A stretch of DNA of 38,406 bases from an uncultured Acidobacteriia bacterium. GTDB taxonomy: Bacteria > Acidobacteriota > Terriglobia > Bryobacterales > Bryobacteraceae. The position numbers were made by a program, and so were the translations under genes. The DNA lies in assembly GCA_903925975.1 (NCBI GenBank), contig CAIYHG010000160.1, forward strand, positions 1-38,406, read 5' to 3'. Below, in pieces: positions 1 to 8,547 of the stretch; within the stretch, counting starts at the first letter, position 1; the number at the start of each line of letters is the position of its first letter. Below the pieces are notes generated by a model. It made no database searches, was not told the DNA's origin, and worked only from the letters and a program-made list of their open reading frames with translations.

Positions 1-220
1 CATCAAGGGCGTCGTGGACCAGGATGGAGCGGCCGGGCTTGTCCTTCGCCAGCAGGTCTTGCACCAGGGCCACGCGATCCTTGGCGAACGCGGCGTAGAG
101 CGCAAGGCGCGCATTCGGCTCCTGCGCATCCCTGACGCGGTCGATTTCATCCGCGGTCAGAAAATCCACTTGCGCCGCAAGGGGCGCCGCCATCAGCAAC
201 AGGCAAAGCCATCGCCTCAT
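1..220 (-). CDS. Hypothetical exported protein (partial, runs off the left edge)
   Basis: The first 73 residues of a protein read leftwards from an ATG at 218-220 and leave the window without a stop. The N-terminus (MRRWLCLLLMAAPLAAQ) is a short signal peptide with an AAQ-like cleavage site. The mature part starts VDFLTADEIDRVRDAQEP and is charged and helical. The start overlaps the stop of the upstream gene in an ATGA junction, so it is very likely translated from the same mRNA as the two genes before it. I do not recognise a family. The first of the following genes (217-669) is also a small exported helical protein, so the two may share an envelope role, but no function can be assigned. Confidence 0.75.
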   Translation of the reverse strand, partial: MRRWLCLLLMAAPLAAQVDFLTADEIDRVRDAQEPNARLALYAAFAKDRVALVQDLLAKDKPGRSILVHDALD

Positions 221-669
221 TTCTTGTTCCCCTCCATCAGTCCCAGCAGCAGTTGGTCATGCACCTGCTGGATGCGCGGTTTGATCTTTTCGATCTCGGG
301 CCGGTCGGCAACGCTCATGCTCCGCTCGAAGTCCTCGATCTGCCGCAGCAGATTGCGCGTGGCGATTTCGGCCCGCTTGAAATACTTCGGGCTGCGGCGC
401 GGATCTTTGCCCGTATCCTTCAGGGATCTATCGGCTAGTTCGACGGATTCCAGAATCTCGGCGATGAACCCAACCACCTGGTTATCGTCGTCCTTCTCGT
501 AGGCTTTGCGAGCCGCCTTCAGCGCCGCGTCGGCGTTGCTCAGCGCAAGATCCGAACGCTTCTCCAGGTTCGGCTCTTTCATCGCGGTCTTGAGATCCGC
601 TCGCGCAGGCGCAGCCAGCGCCCACAGGGCGCAGAAGCCTATCACCGCGAAAGACAGACGCCGTCTCAT
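217..669 (-). CDS. Hypothetical exported helical protein, 150 aa
   Basis: The N-terminus (MRRRLSFAVIGFCALWALAAPARA) is a classical signal peptide with an A-x-A cleavage site near residue 24. The mature 125 residues are rich in Lys, Glu, Asp and Ala and predicted helical (ALSNADAALKAARKAYEKDD), resembling a helical bundle, with no visible catalytic motif. The start overlaps the stop of the TPR gene (ATGA) and its own stop overlaps the start of the next gene the same way, so three genes are translationally coupled. It probably acts in the periplasm. No named family is recognised. Confidence 0.8.
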   Translation of the reverse strand: MRRRLSFAVIGFCALWALAAPARADLKTAMKEPNLEKRSDLALSNADAALKAARKAYEKDDDNQVVGFIAEILESVELADRSLKDTGKDPRRSPKYFKRAEIATRNLLRQIEDFERSMSVADRPEIEKIKPRIQQVHDQLLLGLMEGNKK

Positions 670-1877
670 TTATTGTCCAGTTCCCTCTGGAGGATGCGGA
701 TGCGTTGCCTGGCCTGAAATTCCTGGTCTGGGTTCTTGCCCTGGCTCAGCGCCGAAAACCTCTGGTACGCATCGAGCGCGGGCTTCTTCTGCCCCATCTT
801 GTCTAAGATGATCGCACGGAAGAACCAGTTGCCGGCGCTATCCGCCCCGAGTTCGCGCGCCCGGTCGAAGGCGTTGAGCGCCGCCGGATACTGGCCTGCC
901 AGATAGAGCGCCGCCGCCAGATCGTTCCATACCCCGGCATCCTGCGGACGCATCTCGGCCGCCCGCTGAAACTCGGCCGCTGCGGCCGGGAACCGCTTGG
1001 TATCGCGTAGAGCGCGGCCATAGGTCATGCGGAGTTCGAAATCGGAGCCCTTCTCCGCCACCGCCTGCTGCAGCAACGGCAACGCCTTATCCGGCTGGTG
1101 GTTCAGCACGTACGCCTTCGCCAGCAGGTCCCGGTTGGCCGCGCTGGCGTCTCCGCCGTAGGCCTGCTCCAGGCGGGTAACCGCCGCTCCGTACTCCCGC
1201 GATTCGAGCAACAGCAGGTTCAACTGCTGCTGGGCGCCCACGTTCCCGGGAAATTGCCGGTAGATGGCGATGGCCTCCGGCGCCTGCCCGTTGCGATCAT
1301 AGATCGCCGCCAGTTCGAGCGGCGTTTCGCGATACTCGGGCCGCATTCCAGCGGCGGCGCGGTATTCGGGATCGGCCTCGGCAAGTTTACCCTCCCGCGC
1401 CAGCGCCCGGGCGTGGCCCAAGTGGGCTTCAGGCGATTTGGCATCGAGTTCAATCGCCCGCCGGAAACTCGCTTCCGCGCCCGGCGCGTCGCCTGACGCA
1501 AGCTGGGCTTCGGCTAAGTAAAGCCGCGGCCGAAATTCCTCTGGCTTCTGCTCCGCCGCCGCCTGCAACAAAGGCAGCGCCTCCGCCGGCTGGTCGCTCC
1601 CCAGCAGCACCATGCCGCCGTTCAACTGGGCCTCGTACAAACCGGGCTTCAGTTCGAGCGTCTTGCGGTATTCGGCCGCGGCTTCCGCATCGCGGTGCAG
1701 ATACCCGTAAGCCAACGCCAGATTGAAATGGGAATAGTAATCGTTCGGAGCGGCGGCTATAGCTTGGGTGAATGCCGCCACGGCGGCGTCATACTTCCCT
1801 TCCTCGATCGCCTGCGAACCGATAACGACCGGATCGGACGCCTGCAAGAAGAAGAACGCCGCCATGATCGCCCACAT
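666..1877 (-). CDS. Tetratricopeptide repeat protein, 403 aa
   Basis: Almost the whole protein is tandem 34-residue TPR units with the usual small/aromatic pattern (for example YYSHFNLALAYGYL, AEAAAEYRKTLELKPG, PEAHLGHARALAREGK, AGVWNDLAAALYLAGQYPAALNAFDRARELG). TPR solenoids are protein-interaction scaffolds. The first 15 residues are hydrophobic (MWAIMAAFFFLQASDP) and could be a short signal peptide or membrane anchor. It is the first of three overlapping genes, followed by two small exported helical proteins, so it may organise them in the envelope. The start is the ATG at 1875-1877. I see no good ribosome binding site there, and the fifth codon is also ATG, so the exact start is uncertain. 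Confidence 0.88.
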   Translation of the reverse strand: MWAIMAAFFFLQASDPVVIGSQAIEEGKYDAAVAAFTQAIAAAPNDYYSHFNLALAYGYLHRDAEAAAEYRKTLELKPGLYEAQLNGGMVLLGSDQPAEALPLLQAAAEQKPEEFRPRLYLAEAQLASGDAPGAEASFRRAIELDAKSPEAHLGHARALAREGKLAEADPEYRAAAGMRPEYRETPLELAAIYDRNGQAPEAIAIYRQFPGNVGAQQQLNLLLLESREYGAAVTRLEQAYGGDASAANRDLLAKAYVLNHQPDKALPLLQQAVAEKGSDFELRMTYGRALRDTKRFPAAAAEFQRAAEMRPQDAGVWNDLAAALYLAGQYPAALNAFDRARELGADSAGNWFFRAIILDKMGQKKPALDAYQRFSALSQGKNPDQEFQARQRIRILQRELDNK

Positions 1878-2200
1878 ACTAAGATTCTAGCGAAGCGCAG
1901 TGCGGCGCCACCCCCTGTTCCCCAGCGCACCCGAGTTTGCCGATGCCGCGGCTAACCGCATAACTCCCACCCGTCCCTTAACATGTGAAACCGCTGCTAT
2001 TACGCCGCAGCGGCCCATCGACTTCGGAGAGTCACGGAGCTACCATACGGGGAAGCGCCCGCGGGACGCGTTGAGCGCCGCTCGACTTTTTCCGCCCCGG
2101 ACCTTCAGCTGACTCGAATAGAAGAAGGGCCCGGGCGCCGGCAGAGGAAACAGCTACTAGCAGCACCGTTCATTGAAATTGTCATTAGGAGACTCGCTCT
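1878..2200. promoter_or_regulatory. Divergent intergenic region with a small inverted repeat
   Basis: This 323-nt gap separates the leftward TPR operon from the rightward cupin gene and must hold both promoters. A 7-bp perfect inverted repeat (CCGCTGC at 1991-1997, GCAGCGG at 2007-2013, 9-nt loop) lies near the middle and could be an operator or a weak hairpin. AGGAG at 2187-2191 is the cupin gene's ribosome binding site, 9 nt before its ATG. I could not pick out a convincing -35/-10 pair. Confidence 0.4.
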
Positions 2201-3997
2201 ATGAAGAAGGTAGTCCTCATCGCTGTAGGGCTGGCAGCGCTTTGCGCCGCCCAACAGCCGCAAGCCCCGGCCGCGCCAGGGCGCGCTGCACAGGCGCAGG
2301 CGCCCGCGGCGCGAGAAGACGCGCTGGACCCCACGCCGATCGATCCGGCCGTGCAGGCGAATAACGACCTATTCCTCAACGACTGGAGGAACTCCACGCC
2401 CCGTACCATGTACGGCAAGCTCGTATTCCGCGACATTCTCACGAAGCTCGAAGGGACCGACCCGCAGCATCCCAAGAAGAAGGGCGCAGTTCTCCTGAAT
2501 ATCACGGCCATCAGCTACGCCATGCTCGACCCCGGCGCCGTTGCCGCGGGACGCGCGCAAAAAGGCGAACAGCAGGTCTTCTACTGTGACAAGGGCGCCG
2601 GGCAACTTACGGTCAATGCCAAGCCCTATGAAATCAAAGAAGGCATGGGCTTCACTTTTACTCCGGATTTCGATTTCAAGCTAACCTCCACCGGAAAAGT
2701 GCCGCTGAGTTTCTACGTTAGGACCGAGGCGCTTCCGGATAGCTACACGCCCAGCGCGAACATAACCGTGGTGAACCGCTTCGATGCCGATAGAAGAGTG
2801 GGCGCGCATTGGGTGCACATCAATAACGGCGGCCCCGCCGGATTCAGCCTGATCAATATCGCTCCCCGCACCGTCCCGCAGCCGCACAGCCATGCCAACG
2901 AAGAGATGTGGATCATGGTGAAGGGCGAATCGATTCTCTCGCTCGGGAAGAAGATCAGCCGCATGACCCCCGGCCAGGCGTATAAGATTCCTCCCACCGG
3001 ACTTGCCGCGCACACCAACATCAACCTGGGCGACGAGCCCGTGCAGATGCTCTACCTCGGAACCAACCGGGGCGGACCGGCCCCGGCTCCGGCTGGCGCA
3101 CAAGCAGCGCCGGGCGCTCAGGCAGCTCCGGGCGGACGCGGCGCGCAAGCCGCGCCGGCGGCTCAGCCAGAGGCAGCGAGGCAGGGCGGCGGGCAGGCCA
3201 GCCCGGATTACTCCCGCCTCGAAAACGGGACGATCAACCTCTCGACCGAGCACCTGATCGACATGTACATGAACAACTGGCGCGAATCGCATCCCAGAAT
3301 GATGCACGGCAACCTCTACGTGCGGGATATGCTCACCGCGCTTGAGGGGCCCGATAACCTGAACCCGGCTAAGAAGGGCGCCTGCCTGGATAACGCCCAG
3401 GCCGTGAGTTATGCCATGCTCGAACCCGCCTCCTCGGCCCATAAGATCGACGGCGAGTTGAAGGGCATTCAGGAAGTATTGGTAGTCAACTCCGGCGCAG
3501 GGGTCATCACCTCGGGAGCGCAAAAGGTTGAGTTAGCTCCGGGAATGGCGTTCATCATCACGCCTGGGCTGGATTTCCGCCTGACCGCGACCGGCGATAA
3601 GTACATGACGTTCTACATGGTGAGCGAGAAACTGCCGCAGGGCTTCACGCCGAAGGCCGGCCTTCAGGTGGTGGATAACCGCACCAAGCCCGCGGTGACG
3701 AAGAACTGGGTTGAGATGGAACGCCCGTTGATCACCAAGGCCGACGGTCTGGCTCAGTACAGCGCCATCAATCAGATACAAATGGCGCCGATGACCATGG
3801 CTCGGGCCTACAGCGCCGCACAGGGCGTCGAAGAGGTCTGGATCTCGACCGACGCAACCGCGGACATGCTGTTCGGCAAGCAGCTGAGGAGCCTGCCCAT
3901 GGGCGCCGCCTACCGCATCCCGCCCACTGGGATCACCGCGCAAGCGCCCATCAACGCCTCCACCAAGCCGATTCACTTGCTGAACTTGGTGAAGTAG
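2201..3997 (+). CDS. Exported duplicated cupin-fold protein, 598 aa
   Basis: A signal peptide (residues 1-18) and a low-complexity Ala/Gln/Pro stretch precede two homologous halves, residues about 53-288 and 350-598, joined by an Ala/Pro/Gly/Gln-rich linker (about 292-333). Both halves carry a shared block (W-R-x-S-x-P-R-x-M-x-G-x-L near 62-73 and 360-372; AxSYAMLxP near 103-111 and 401-409), then a cupin barrel and a second cupin-like barrel. The first half has a typical metal-binding set (H229, H231, E235, H271). In the second half the histidines are replaced (Y537, Q581), so only one site should bind metal. It is probably a periplasmic sugar- or small-molecule-binding or isomerase-like cupin; substrate unknown. 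The ribosome binding site AGGAG is 9 nt upstream, and the gene ends at a strong hairpin. Confidence 0.85.
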   Translation: MKKVVLIAVGLAALCAAQQPQAPAAPGRAAQAQAPAAREDALDPTPIDPAVQANNDLFLNDWRNSTPRTMYGKLVFRDILTKLEGTDPQHPKKKGAVLLNITAISYAMLDPGAVAAGRAQKGEQQVFYCDKGAGQLTVNAKPYEIKEGMGFTFTPDFDFKLTSTGKVPLSFYVRTEALPDSYTPSANITVVNRFDADRRVGAHWVHINNGGPAGFSLINIAPRTVPQPHSHANEEMWIMVKGESILSLGKKISRMTPGQAYKIPPTGLAAHTNINLGDEPVQMLYLGTNRGGPAPAPAGAQAAPGAQAAPGGRGAQAAPAAQPEAARQGGGQASPDYSRLENGTINLSTEHLIDMYMNNWRESHPRMMHGNLYVRDMLTALEGPDNLNPAKKGACLDNAQAVSYAMLEPASSAHKIDGELKGIQEVLVVNSGAGVITSGAQKVELAPGMAFIITPGLDFRLTATGDKYMTFYMVSEKLPQGFTPKAGLQVVDNRTKPAVTKNWVEMERPLITKADGLAQYSAINQIQMAPMTMARAYSAAQGVEEVWISTDATADMLFGKQLRSLPMGAAYRIPPTGITAQAPINASTKPIHLLNLVK

Positions 3998-4019
3998 AAG
4001 AGCAACTCAGCAGGAATGA

Positions 4020-4050
4020 GCGGGCGCGACGGTCAGGCCGTCGCGCCCGC
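4020..4050. terminator. Strong GC hairpin between convergent genes
   Basis: A perfect 13-bp stem (GCGGGCGCGACGG at 4020-4032 pairing with 4038-4050) closes a 5-nt loop and is followed by ATTTCTT. It starts 22 nt after the cupin stop and lies 22 nt before the stop of the convergent ybaK gene, so it probably terminates both transcripts. Confidence 0.75.
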
Positions 4051-4072
4051 ATTTCTTGTCCGAAGCGTACGC

Positions 4073-4567
4073 TCACCCTTCCTTCGCAATCGCGCATTCC
4101 CGCGCATCCACCAACCGCGCCAGGGCGTCCGGCGCTACCAGCATTTGCAGGCCGCGAACGCCGGCGCTGACCGAGATCACGTCCCACAGAATGGCTGTTT
4201 CGTCCAGGTAGAAGGGGTATGGTTTCCGCGTGCCGAGCGGCGAGACGCCGCCGCGGATGTAGCCGGTCAGCCCCAGCACTTCCTTCACCGGAACCAGATC
4301 GACCTTCTTGTTGCCGCTGGCCGCGGCTAGGGCCTTGAGGTCCAATTCCGCATCGCCCGGAATACACGCCAGCAGAACGCCGGTGCGGTCGCCGCGCGCT
4401 ACCAGCGTCTTGAAAACCTGCGCGGGGGGCATCCCTATGGCTTGGGCTACGTGCGGGGCGCTGAGGTCGCTCTCATCGACCTCATACTCCCGCAGTTGGT
4501 AAGAAACGCCGGCGCTCTCCAGCATCCGCACCGCGTTGGTCTTAGTCGCTTCCGGCTTCTTCCCCAT
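4073..4567 (-). CDS. ybaK: Cys-tRNA(Pro)/aminoacyl-tRNA deacylase, YbaK/EbsC type
   Basis: This is a 164-residue single-domain protein, close to the usual YbaK length of about 159. Family marks are [16 protein letters not shown] at the start, the lysine-containing QVFKTLV block (equivalent to the catalytic Lys region QVYKTL of YbaK), [16 protein letters not shown], the glycine-rich [12 protein letters not shown] and a late SAGVRGLQ. YbaK enzymes work in trans in the cytoplasm and hydrolyse Cys wrongly attached to tRNA(Pro) by prolyl-tRNA synthetase. The start ATG (4565-4567) lies 22 nt after the stop of a second YbaK-superfamily gene, so the two probably form an operon with split duties in tRNA proofreading. 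Confidence 0.92.
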   Translation of the reverse strand: MGKKPEATKTNAVRMLESAGVSYQLREYEVDESDLSAPHVAQAIGMPPAQVFKTLVARGDRTGVLLACIPGDAELDLKALAAASGNKKVDLVPVKEVLGLTGYIRGGVSPLGTRKPYPFYLDETAILWDVISVSAGVRGLQMLVAPDALARLVDARECAIAKEG

Positions 4568-4589
4568 GTCCTCCCGGCCGGGCTGCCTG

Positions 4590-5078
4590 TCACCACCCGT
4601 GCCGCATTACCGCCTCGCGCGCCAGCGAGATCACCGTGGGCGCCACGAGGCTCCTGTAGGTCGCCGTCCGCATGTGTACCACGGCGCGGTGCGTCCCCGC
4701 ATTGAACGCGATCATCTCCTCGGCAGTCAGCATGCTGTCCAGGAACACCGGCATCCCGTAAAGGTTCCCGAATGGCGGCATCGCGCCGAGTTCGCAATCC
4801 GGAAAGAGCTTGGCGATTTCTTCCTCGGTGGCCATCCGCGCATGGGTGAGCCCCAAGACCAGACGGACCTCGTGAAAATCCACCAGCCTGTTCGCCGGAA
4901 CCACCATCATATGGTATTCGTCGTCCCCGAAGACGACTACGGTTTTGGCCACTTCCCTTGCTGGCAAACGCTCGGCGGACGCAACCTCTCGCGCCGTGTA
5001 AGCCAGGGGGTGTTCGGTATGCGTGTATCCCGCGTGGTTTTGCTCCAGGAATACGCGCAGTCTTTCGACAAGCGGCAT
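4590..5078 (-). CDS. YbaK/ProX-superfamily aminoacyl-tRNA deacylase, second paralogue
   Basis: A 163-residue YbaK-fold protein, distinct from its neighbour. It shows the Lys block [34 protein letters not shown], and the loop [19 protein letters not shown], typical of the ProX/YeaK-like branch that removes mischarged amino acids such as Ala or Ser. The reading frame extends further upstream, but the ATG at 5076-5078 is the better start because CGGAGG lies just 5' of it at the right spacing; the upstream extension has no such site. It probably edits a different misacylated tRNA from ybaK; the exact substrate cannot be read from the sequence. Confidence 0.88.
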   Translation of the reverse strand: MPLVERLRVFLEQNHAGYTHTEHPLAYTAREVASAERLPAREVAKTVVVFGDDEYHMMVVPANRLVDFHEVRLVLGLTHARMATEEEIAKLFPDCELGAMPPFGNLYGMPVFLDSMLTAEEMIAFNAGTHRAVVHMRTATYRSLVAPTVISLAREAVMRHGW

Positions 5079-5185
5079 ATGGGCCTCCGCTGACCAGATT
5101 GTACGCCCGTTGCGGCCGGATGGAACCCCGAATTTGTGGCAGGACCAACCCAGCGGCCAGCCCGGCGGCGGCACGCCCCCGGTTA

Positions 5186-6535
5186 CTAAGCCCCGCCTGT
5201 GATCCCACTCTCTATGGTCGTCGCATCGACAAGTCCCCGGCAGCCGTAGAGAGCGGGCAGGACTTGCTCCGGCGCGAATCGCCTGCGGAGGCCGGCAACA
5301 AGCTCCGTCCCCGCGCGATAGGCCGGCAGGTACATCCGCCCGAGCAGGGGATGCCGCCCCCAGGCGCCCGAGAGCTTCTGCGCGCGTTCGGGCGAAACCA
5401 GAAACTCGTTCCGCAGCGCCGCTTCCACTTCCGGCTGCGGCACGCCTTCGCCCCAGGTGAGATATGACGATTGGTTCTTCGCGTCGTCTTGCAACAGCGC
5501 CAGCAGCAAGCCGATTTGCAGATCGGCATCGGGCAACTGATCTACTTCCGTGACGCCGTGGGCCATCAGGATGGCGTTATTGGCGATGCCCTCAAACAGC
5601 GCCGCCGCGCGCGTATTCATGGTGAGCACGGAGGCTTCGAAGCCCACCTGCCCGCGCACGTAGAGATCCTGAAGATAAGCGAACGTGGTGACGTGCCCGG
5701 GCACTACCTCATGGCTTACCAGTTGCAGAAACTCAGGATACGAGATCTGGAGTGACGCATTGATCTCATACGTCGCCTCGTATTCCGGCAGCCCGCCAGG
5801 CTTCCGCGCGCGCCCCAGGTAATTCATCGACCCTGAGAACCACGCATCCTTGATCGCCAGAAACTCGATATTCGCCCGTGGAACGCATGCCAGTTCGGGC
5901 GGCAGATAGGGGACCACGTTCTTTTCCGTCAGCCTGTCGAAGTAGGCGATGGCCGTGGCGCCCATGGCGCGGATCGACGCCATCGGAACGGTGTGCGCCT
6001 TGCGCCACGCATCCACCGCGTCGAGCAATTCCGGGCGGTTCTTCGACGGCCAGCCCGCCAGTGCCAGCAGCTCCGCCAACCGTTCGCGCTTCGCCGCGGG
6101 GTCCGATGGCTCAGGCGCGCGTCCCGTGGACGCCCGCACGCAACGCTCATAAGGAACAGGCTCGCCCTTCCCGATCATTTCCAGAGCCAGATCCCACATG
6201 GCCTCAAAACAGATCGCAAGCCCCGCCACGTACTGCCCGCGCAGCCCCTTGATCGCGGCGGCTTCCGCCTTCAAGGCGCGGATCGCGCCGCCCACATCCA
6301 CGGCGTTCAGGTATTCCTCGATCAGCTTCGCGTCCGGCGTCTTCGCCGAAACCCCGCCGCTTTCACGCACGCGCGCGGCCAGCGGGTTCGTGTACGCCTC
6401 GGGCAGCGGCTCGTCGGAGAACCAGGAATCGGCGATGAACCGCCCCGTCCCCGACGCGCACATCACGTCTCCGCCCCACAGCGTATCGATGCCTAGAATG
6501 GCGTTTCCGGCTATCTCAACAAAGCGCCCGCTCAT
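5186..6535 (-). CDS. Cytoplasmic HExxxGH metallopeptidase (DUF885-like), 449 aa
   Basis: The key motif is HEVVPGH (H275, E276, H281), the DUF885-style variant of a zinc site. A later FEG (E315) in AALFEGIANN is the likely third ligand. The rest is helical with no signal peptide, so it should act in the cytoplasm. The ATG (6533-6535) overlaps the stop of the OPT transporter gene (ATGA), which decides the start; the open frame extends to 7213, but that part lies inside the transporter gene and reads as an out-of-frame shadow. Coupling to an oligopeptide transporter suggests it hydrolyses imported peptides. The family assignment rests on this motif and context; overall similarity to classical DUF885 proteins is only moderate by eye. 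Confidence 0.78.
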   Translation of the reverse strand: MSGRFVEIAGNAILGIDTLWGGDVMCASGTGRFIADSWFSDEPLPEAYTNPLAARVRESGGVSAKTPDAKLIEEYLNAVDVGGAIRALKAEAAAIKGLRGQYVAGLAICFEAMWDLALEMIGKGEPVPYERCVRASTGRAPEPSDPAAKRERLAELLALAGWPSKNRPELLDAVDAWRKAHTVPMASIRAMGATAIAYFDRLTEKNVVPYLPPELACVPRANIEFLAIKDAWFSGSMNYLGRARKPGGLPEYEATYEINASLQISYPEFLQLVSHEVVPGHVTTFAYLQDLYVRGQVGFEASVLTMNTRAAALFEGIANNAILMAHGVTEVDQLPDADLQIGLLLALLQDDAKNQSSYLTWGEGVPQPEVEAALRNEFLVSPERAQKLSGAWGRHPLLGRMYLPAYRAGTELVAGLRRRFAPEQVLPALYGCRGLVDATTIESGITGGA

Positions 6536-8547
6536 TGTTCCTCCCTGGTCTGCTTCAGAGACCTGACCCACAAGTAGATGCACAACCCCGCGAACAGGAT
6601 GGCGGAAACCAATTGCGATGCGGCCTCGTTGCCGTAGAACGGTGTTTTGACCCAGTCTTCCGTGAAACCCGGAATCAGCCGGAACGCCGCCCCTAATACG
6701 CCGCCAAGCGCGCCGCCCGCCATCAGGCCCGAAGCGATGATCACGCCGCGTTCGCGGATTTGTTCGCCCTGCCGCCCCCCGGCCGCTTCGGCGCGTTTCC
6801 CAAGGAAGTGCGCCAGCGCCCCGCCCACCAGCGCGGGTGTATTTAGTTCGAGCGGGAGGTACATGCCCAGCGCGAAGATCAACGCCGGCACGCCCAGCAT
6901 TTCCATGCAGACCGCAATCGCCCCGCCCGCCCCGAATAGAATGTAAGCCACCGGCTGCCGGCTCATGAAGCCTTCCACCAGCGCCTTCATGATGGAGGCC
7001 TGCGGCGAAGGCAGCACCACGCGTGGATCGCCCACGGCCGCATCGCCGAACTGGAATGCCTGAGCCAGCAGGATGATCGTGAGCGACACGGTAACAGCCG
7101 CCGCAAGCGCGCCCAGAAACTTCGCCTTTTCCTGCGCCGCCGGCGTGGACCCAAGCCAGTAGCCGGCCTTGAGATCCGTAATGGTTTGCCCGGAAACCGA
7201 TAGCGCCGTGCACACCATTCCCGCGATGGCCATCACGAAGAACATGCCCGTGGTTCCCGAAAGCCCGAATTGCAGCAGCACCACGGAGGAAATGATGATG
7301 GTGAGCATCGTCATTCCCGAAACGGGGTTCCGCGCCGTGGTGGCGATGGCGTTGGCCGCAACCGACGTAAAGAAGAACGAGAACAGCAGCGTCAGCGCGA
7401 GCCCGATCAGCAGCACGATCACCGAAGTCTTCAGGCTAGCCATGAACGCCGCCACGCCTATGGCCGACAGAATCACGCCCAGGAGGATGGACATCACCGG
7501 AATATCGCGATCCGTGCGTTCCGTCCCGGCCGCCGCATCGGCGCCGCCGCGGAAGGTTCTGAGCGCCACGCCGAACGAGCCGGCCACGATCTTGAGCGAC
7601 TTCAATATGCCGAAGATGCCCGCCGTGGCGATGGCGCCCACGCCGACAAACCGCACGTAATTGCGAAAGATCTGCGCCGCCGTCATTCCGGCAATCGGCA
7701 CGGTTCCGGGGTATACGGCGGCGTCGGGAATGTGGCTGCCGATCATCCACACCAGCGGCACCAGCACGAAGTTCGAAAGCACGCCGCCCGCGCACAGGAT
7801 CATCGAACTGCGCAGCCCCATCACATAGCCCAGCCCCAGAATGAAGCCGATGGCGTCGAAGCTGGCTACCACCCTCGCACGCTCCGTAAGCATGCGGGCG
7901 AAGCCGGTGAACTGGAAATCCACGTATTCCTTCCACACGTGGAAGGTGGTCACCAGGAAATCGTAAACGCCCGCGATGGCCGTCGCTTCGAGCAGCAACT
8001 TCGCCTGCGACCCGCCCTTTTCACCCGTCACCAGCACTTCAGTGATAGCGGTCGCTTCCGGATAGGGCAGCTTCCCGTGCATTTCGCGCACGAAATACCG
8101 CCGCAGCGGAATCAGAAACAATACGCCCAGGCAGGCCCCCGCAAGGCAAATGAGAATCATCTGCAACGGGTGCGGATCGAGTTTCAGCAGATACAGCGCC
8201 GGCAGCGTAAAGACCGCGCCCGCCACCACCGACCCCGCCATCCCGCCGAGTCCCGTGATGATCACGTTTTCGAGCAGGCTTGACCGCCGCGCGTACATGC
8301 GCGCCAGCCCGATGGCCAGAATCGAAATGGGAATCGCGGCCTCCATCACCTGGCCCACCTTCAACCCGGAATAGGCCGACGCGATGGTGAACACCACGCA
8401 GAAGAAGAGCCCCCACCACACCGAGCGGCCCGTCAGTTCGGGCAACGCAGCCGCGGCGGGCACCGTGGGCCGGTAGACCTCGCCCGGGGCCAACTCTTTG
8501 TAGGCGTTGTCAGGCAGCGTCTTGGCTGCCGTGGGAGTTGCGGACAT
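6532..8547 (-). CDS. OPT-family oligopeptide transporter, 671 aa
   Basis: A polytopic membrane protein with about 15 hydrophobic segments. Its N-terminal region (LTGRSVWWGLFFCVVFTIASAYSGLKVGQVMEAAIPISILA) is typical of bacterial OPT proteins, which are proton-coupled importers of oligopeptides or metal chelates. Further marks are the YPEATAITEVL segment after the fourth helix, the internal TARNPVSGMT block and the NTPALVGGAL helix near the C-terminus. GGAGG lies upstream of the ATG at 8545-8547. The gene overlaps the start of a metallopeptidase by 4 bp, so uptake and hydrolysis appear coupled. Peptide substrate is inferred; some OPT proteins carry metal-siderophores instead. Confidence 0.93.
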   Translation of the reverse strand: MSATPTAAKTLPDNAYKELAPGEVYRPTVPAAAALPELTGRSVWWGLFFCVVFTIASAYSGLKVGQVMEAAIPISILAIGLARMYARRSSLLENVIITGLGGMAGSVVAGAVFTLPALYLLKLDPHPLQMILICLAGACLGVLFLIPLRRYFVREMHGKLPYPEATAITEVLVTGEKGGSQAKLLLEATAIAGVYDFLVTTFHVWKEYVDFQFTGFARMLTERARVVASFDAIGFILGLGYVMGLRSSMILCAGGVLSNFVLVPLVWMIGSHIPDAAVYPGTVPIAGMTAAQIFRNYVRFVGVGAIATAGIFGILKSLKIVAGSFGVALRTFRGGADAAAGTERTDRDIPVMSILLGVILSAIGVAAFMASLKTSVIVLLIGLALTLLFSFFFTSVAANAIATTARNPVSGMTMLTIIISSVVLLQFGLSGTTGMFFVMAIAGMVCTALSVSGQTITDLKAGYWLGSTPAAQEKAKFLGALAAAVTVSLTIILLAQAFQFGDAAVGDPRVVLPSPQASIMKALVEGFMSRQPVAYILFGAGGAIAVCMEMLGVPALIFALGMYLPLELNTPALVGGALAHFLGKRAEAAGGRQGEQIRERGVIIASGLMAGGALGGVLGAAFRLIPGFTEDWVKTPFYGNEAASQLVSAILFAGLCIYLWVRSLKQTREEQ

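Noticed and set aside
5079-5174. Upstream extension of the second YbaK-fold gene
   Set aside because: No ribosome binding site at the earlier start, while GGAGG precedes the ATG at 5078, and the YbaK fold begins there.
6536-7213. N-terminal extension of the HExxxGH peptidase into the OPT gene
   Set aside because: The extension lies in a different frame from the transporter on the same strand and reads as Arg/Gly-rich shadow; the ATGA overlap at 6532-6535 gives a much better start.
7270-8283. Open frame of 337 codons on the plus strand
   Set aside because: Antisense to the OPT transporter and rich in His, Arg and Gln; no family likeness.
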